Part shown: piece after piece, positions 62,573-64,000 of the stretch
Position numbering within the stretch: the stretch's first letter is position 1
Layout of the letters: each line of letters starts with the position of its first letter
Notes under the pieces: model-generated
Told to the model about the DNA's origin: nothing
Seen by the model: only the letters and a program-made list of their open reading frames with translations
The model's database searches: none
Position numbers and translations under genes: made by a program
NCBI GenBank assembly: GCA_003117195.1
Contig: BDSI01000124.1
Location: forward strand, 1-64,000
Source: Eudorina sp. 2006-703-Eu-15
Lineage: Eukaryota > Chlorophyta > Chlorophyceae > Chlamydomonadales > Volvocaceae
Direction: 5' to 3'
Length of the DNA: 64,000 nt

Positions 62573-64000
62573 TTTATTCAAAGTTTGAATTTTTATTTGC
62601 AATCTTTTGTTGAACGTAATTCCAGTAATGGTTAGCATAGCTCTATTGGTCTGTGCCGTCAACGCTTTCGCCGTGCACAACTTGCACCCAAGCGTTTCGG
62701 TTTCGATTACCAATATGTATTTTCTTGATTAAGTAACCATGGCACAGGATTTAGGATGCTTGTGGGCGTTCCTTGTTACTTGTACATTACGGTTGGAAGA
62801 GAGGATGACTAGCAGCTGAGATACAGCACAGTACCTTCTGATGGCTGAAGAAATACATGCATTTTATGTAACGATTTTTATTCATCAGTGACGCAGAGGT
62901 GTCAGAGGACAGAGGTCGACCTGTTTCGGAGCGATTTTGACTCTGCGCGGGATCGTGCTCTCCATGAGACTCACAGCGCGCCGTTGAAGTTTTGAAGACA
63001 CCTCGTTCTGATCACCAAACAATGGTTCAGCAATTGCCAACGAATCAATGTCCACAAAACTGTTGACCTAACGTCGAATGTGTTCTTCGCGACTTACGAC
63101 AGTGACTGTGGATACCGGCAAGGTTTAGGCATGTTTAGATGGCGTATGGCCAGGCAAACTATTACCATCCTCAGTGCCCTCCGGCACCCTCTTTGTCCTG
63201 CCCCCGACATCAGTCGCCAATGGTCAGTCGCCAGGCAAGTTCAAAGACGGCACACGTATCACCGGACAAGCTCAATTGCCACTGCAGCACCCACACATCA
63301 GTGCTGTACAAGCAAGACCCTGCACCGCAGATAACTACGGCACTGCGCTCTGGCCGCAGTACGACAAGTGCCCGTGTTTTGCACCCTTGACCAGGAACAA
63401 GTGCCTCCACAAATACTTGTTATGCGTGCGCAGCAGTCAGAAAAACATTTTGGTCAAAGACACGGGACAGGTCGGGACCATTAACCTTGCAATGCAATCG
63501 ACGCTACAAAATATGTGCGACCTGCGAGCTGACCTGCGAGCTGACCAGGAGCGGAGTTGACGCCTTAGTTGATTCGGCAGATTCCGCTAGATGCCGGTGG
63601 TGGGTGCTGAACCCGGGAAGAGCACTGATTTCGGAGACCGGATGAGGGTGCCCCGAAATACCGGGGAAGGTAGGGACTGCCAGGTTAGTGGCCACGGGTG
63701 AAGCTGAACCCCCCTATCCCACACAATCTTGAAAAATATGTCCCCAACAACTCATGATCGGAACCGATGTCGCTGCTGCCCGCAAGCCCGCCTCGGCCGC
63801 CTCCACGCGGTGGTGGGATCACTTCCGAGGGGCCCGGCACTGCCGGCAGAGCGCTCGTCGGTCCTGCCCCGCCCACTACTGCAGCGCCGTCGCACCAGGA
63901 TGCGCGGGTGGCAGGGTGTTTAAGACGCAAACCCGCCCGGCCGAAACTAGCATACACACGGTGTTTGACACACCGTGCGTTGGACCTGGAGACGGGACGA
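62573..64000. other. Upstream region of the short U-box gene; no gene recognised
   Basis: The first 400 bases are AT-rich and probably contain the promoter. Beyond that, short ORFs on both strands lack recognisable motifs. A duplicated GCGAGCTGACC unit lies near 63524-63546. Confidence 0.5.

Overview
The window looks like nuclear DNA of a volvocine or other chlamydomonadalean green alga. Coding exons are very GC-rich, with long GCN and proline/alanine/glutamine tracts. Genes have many short introns with GTRNGN donors and GCAG acceptors. Candidate TGTAA polyadenylation signals follow several genes. One gene carries a pherophorin-like proline-rich hinge. The organism call is an inference from these traits; no marker gene identifies a species. 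All splice sites below were read by eye, and each exon chain was accepted only where frames and phases closed.

Layout. (1) 1-9818, plus strand: the 3' eleven exons of a NO VEIN-like protein ending in a DUF3883 (NOV C-terminal) domain; introns carry microsatellites and minisatellites. (2) About 12.06-19.46 kb, minus strand: a Ty3/gypsy retroelement. Its 1598-codon pol ORF is uninterrupted and encodes RT, RNase H, a DNMT3-like cytosine methyltransferase domain, integrase, a PHD finger and a Tudor/chromo-like end. Upstream ORFs hold a retropepsin-like domain and two membrane segments. A 33-bp inverted repeat lies near both ends, and no LTR pair is visible. (3) 19.5-26 kb: AT-richer, gene-poor DNA with a chromodomain relic. 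(4) 26025-32801, minus strand: one 13-exon gene for a secreted protein of about 950 residues with three consecutive RNase T2 domains whose introns lie at the same places. (5) 33.6-34.6 kb: a hypothetical ORF, then about 5 kb without a recognisable gene. (6) 39892-44906, plus strand: a six-exon glyoxal-oxidase-type copper radical oxidase with a proline-rich stalk. (7) 47607-58811, minus strand: a 14-exon gene for about 1474 residues joining two U-boxes to three telobox-type Myb domains. (8) 60730-62572, minus strand: a recent partial copy of that gene with both U-boxes but no Myb domains.

The three most interesting items are the methyltransferase-bearing retroelement, the triple RNase T2 protein and the double U-box/triple Myb protein. 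The latter two share a theme: internal module duplication at conserved intron positions. The cellular genes show no obvious common pathway. The RNase T2 protein and the oxidase look extracellular or secretory, and the U-box/Myb protein looks nuclear.
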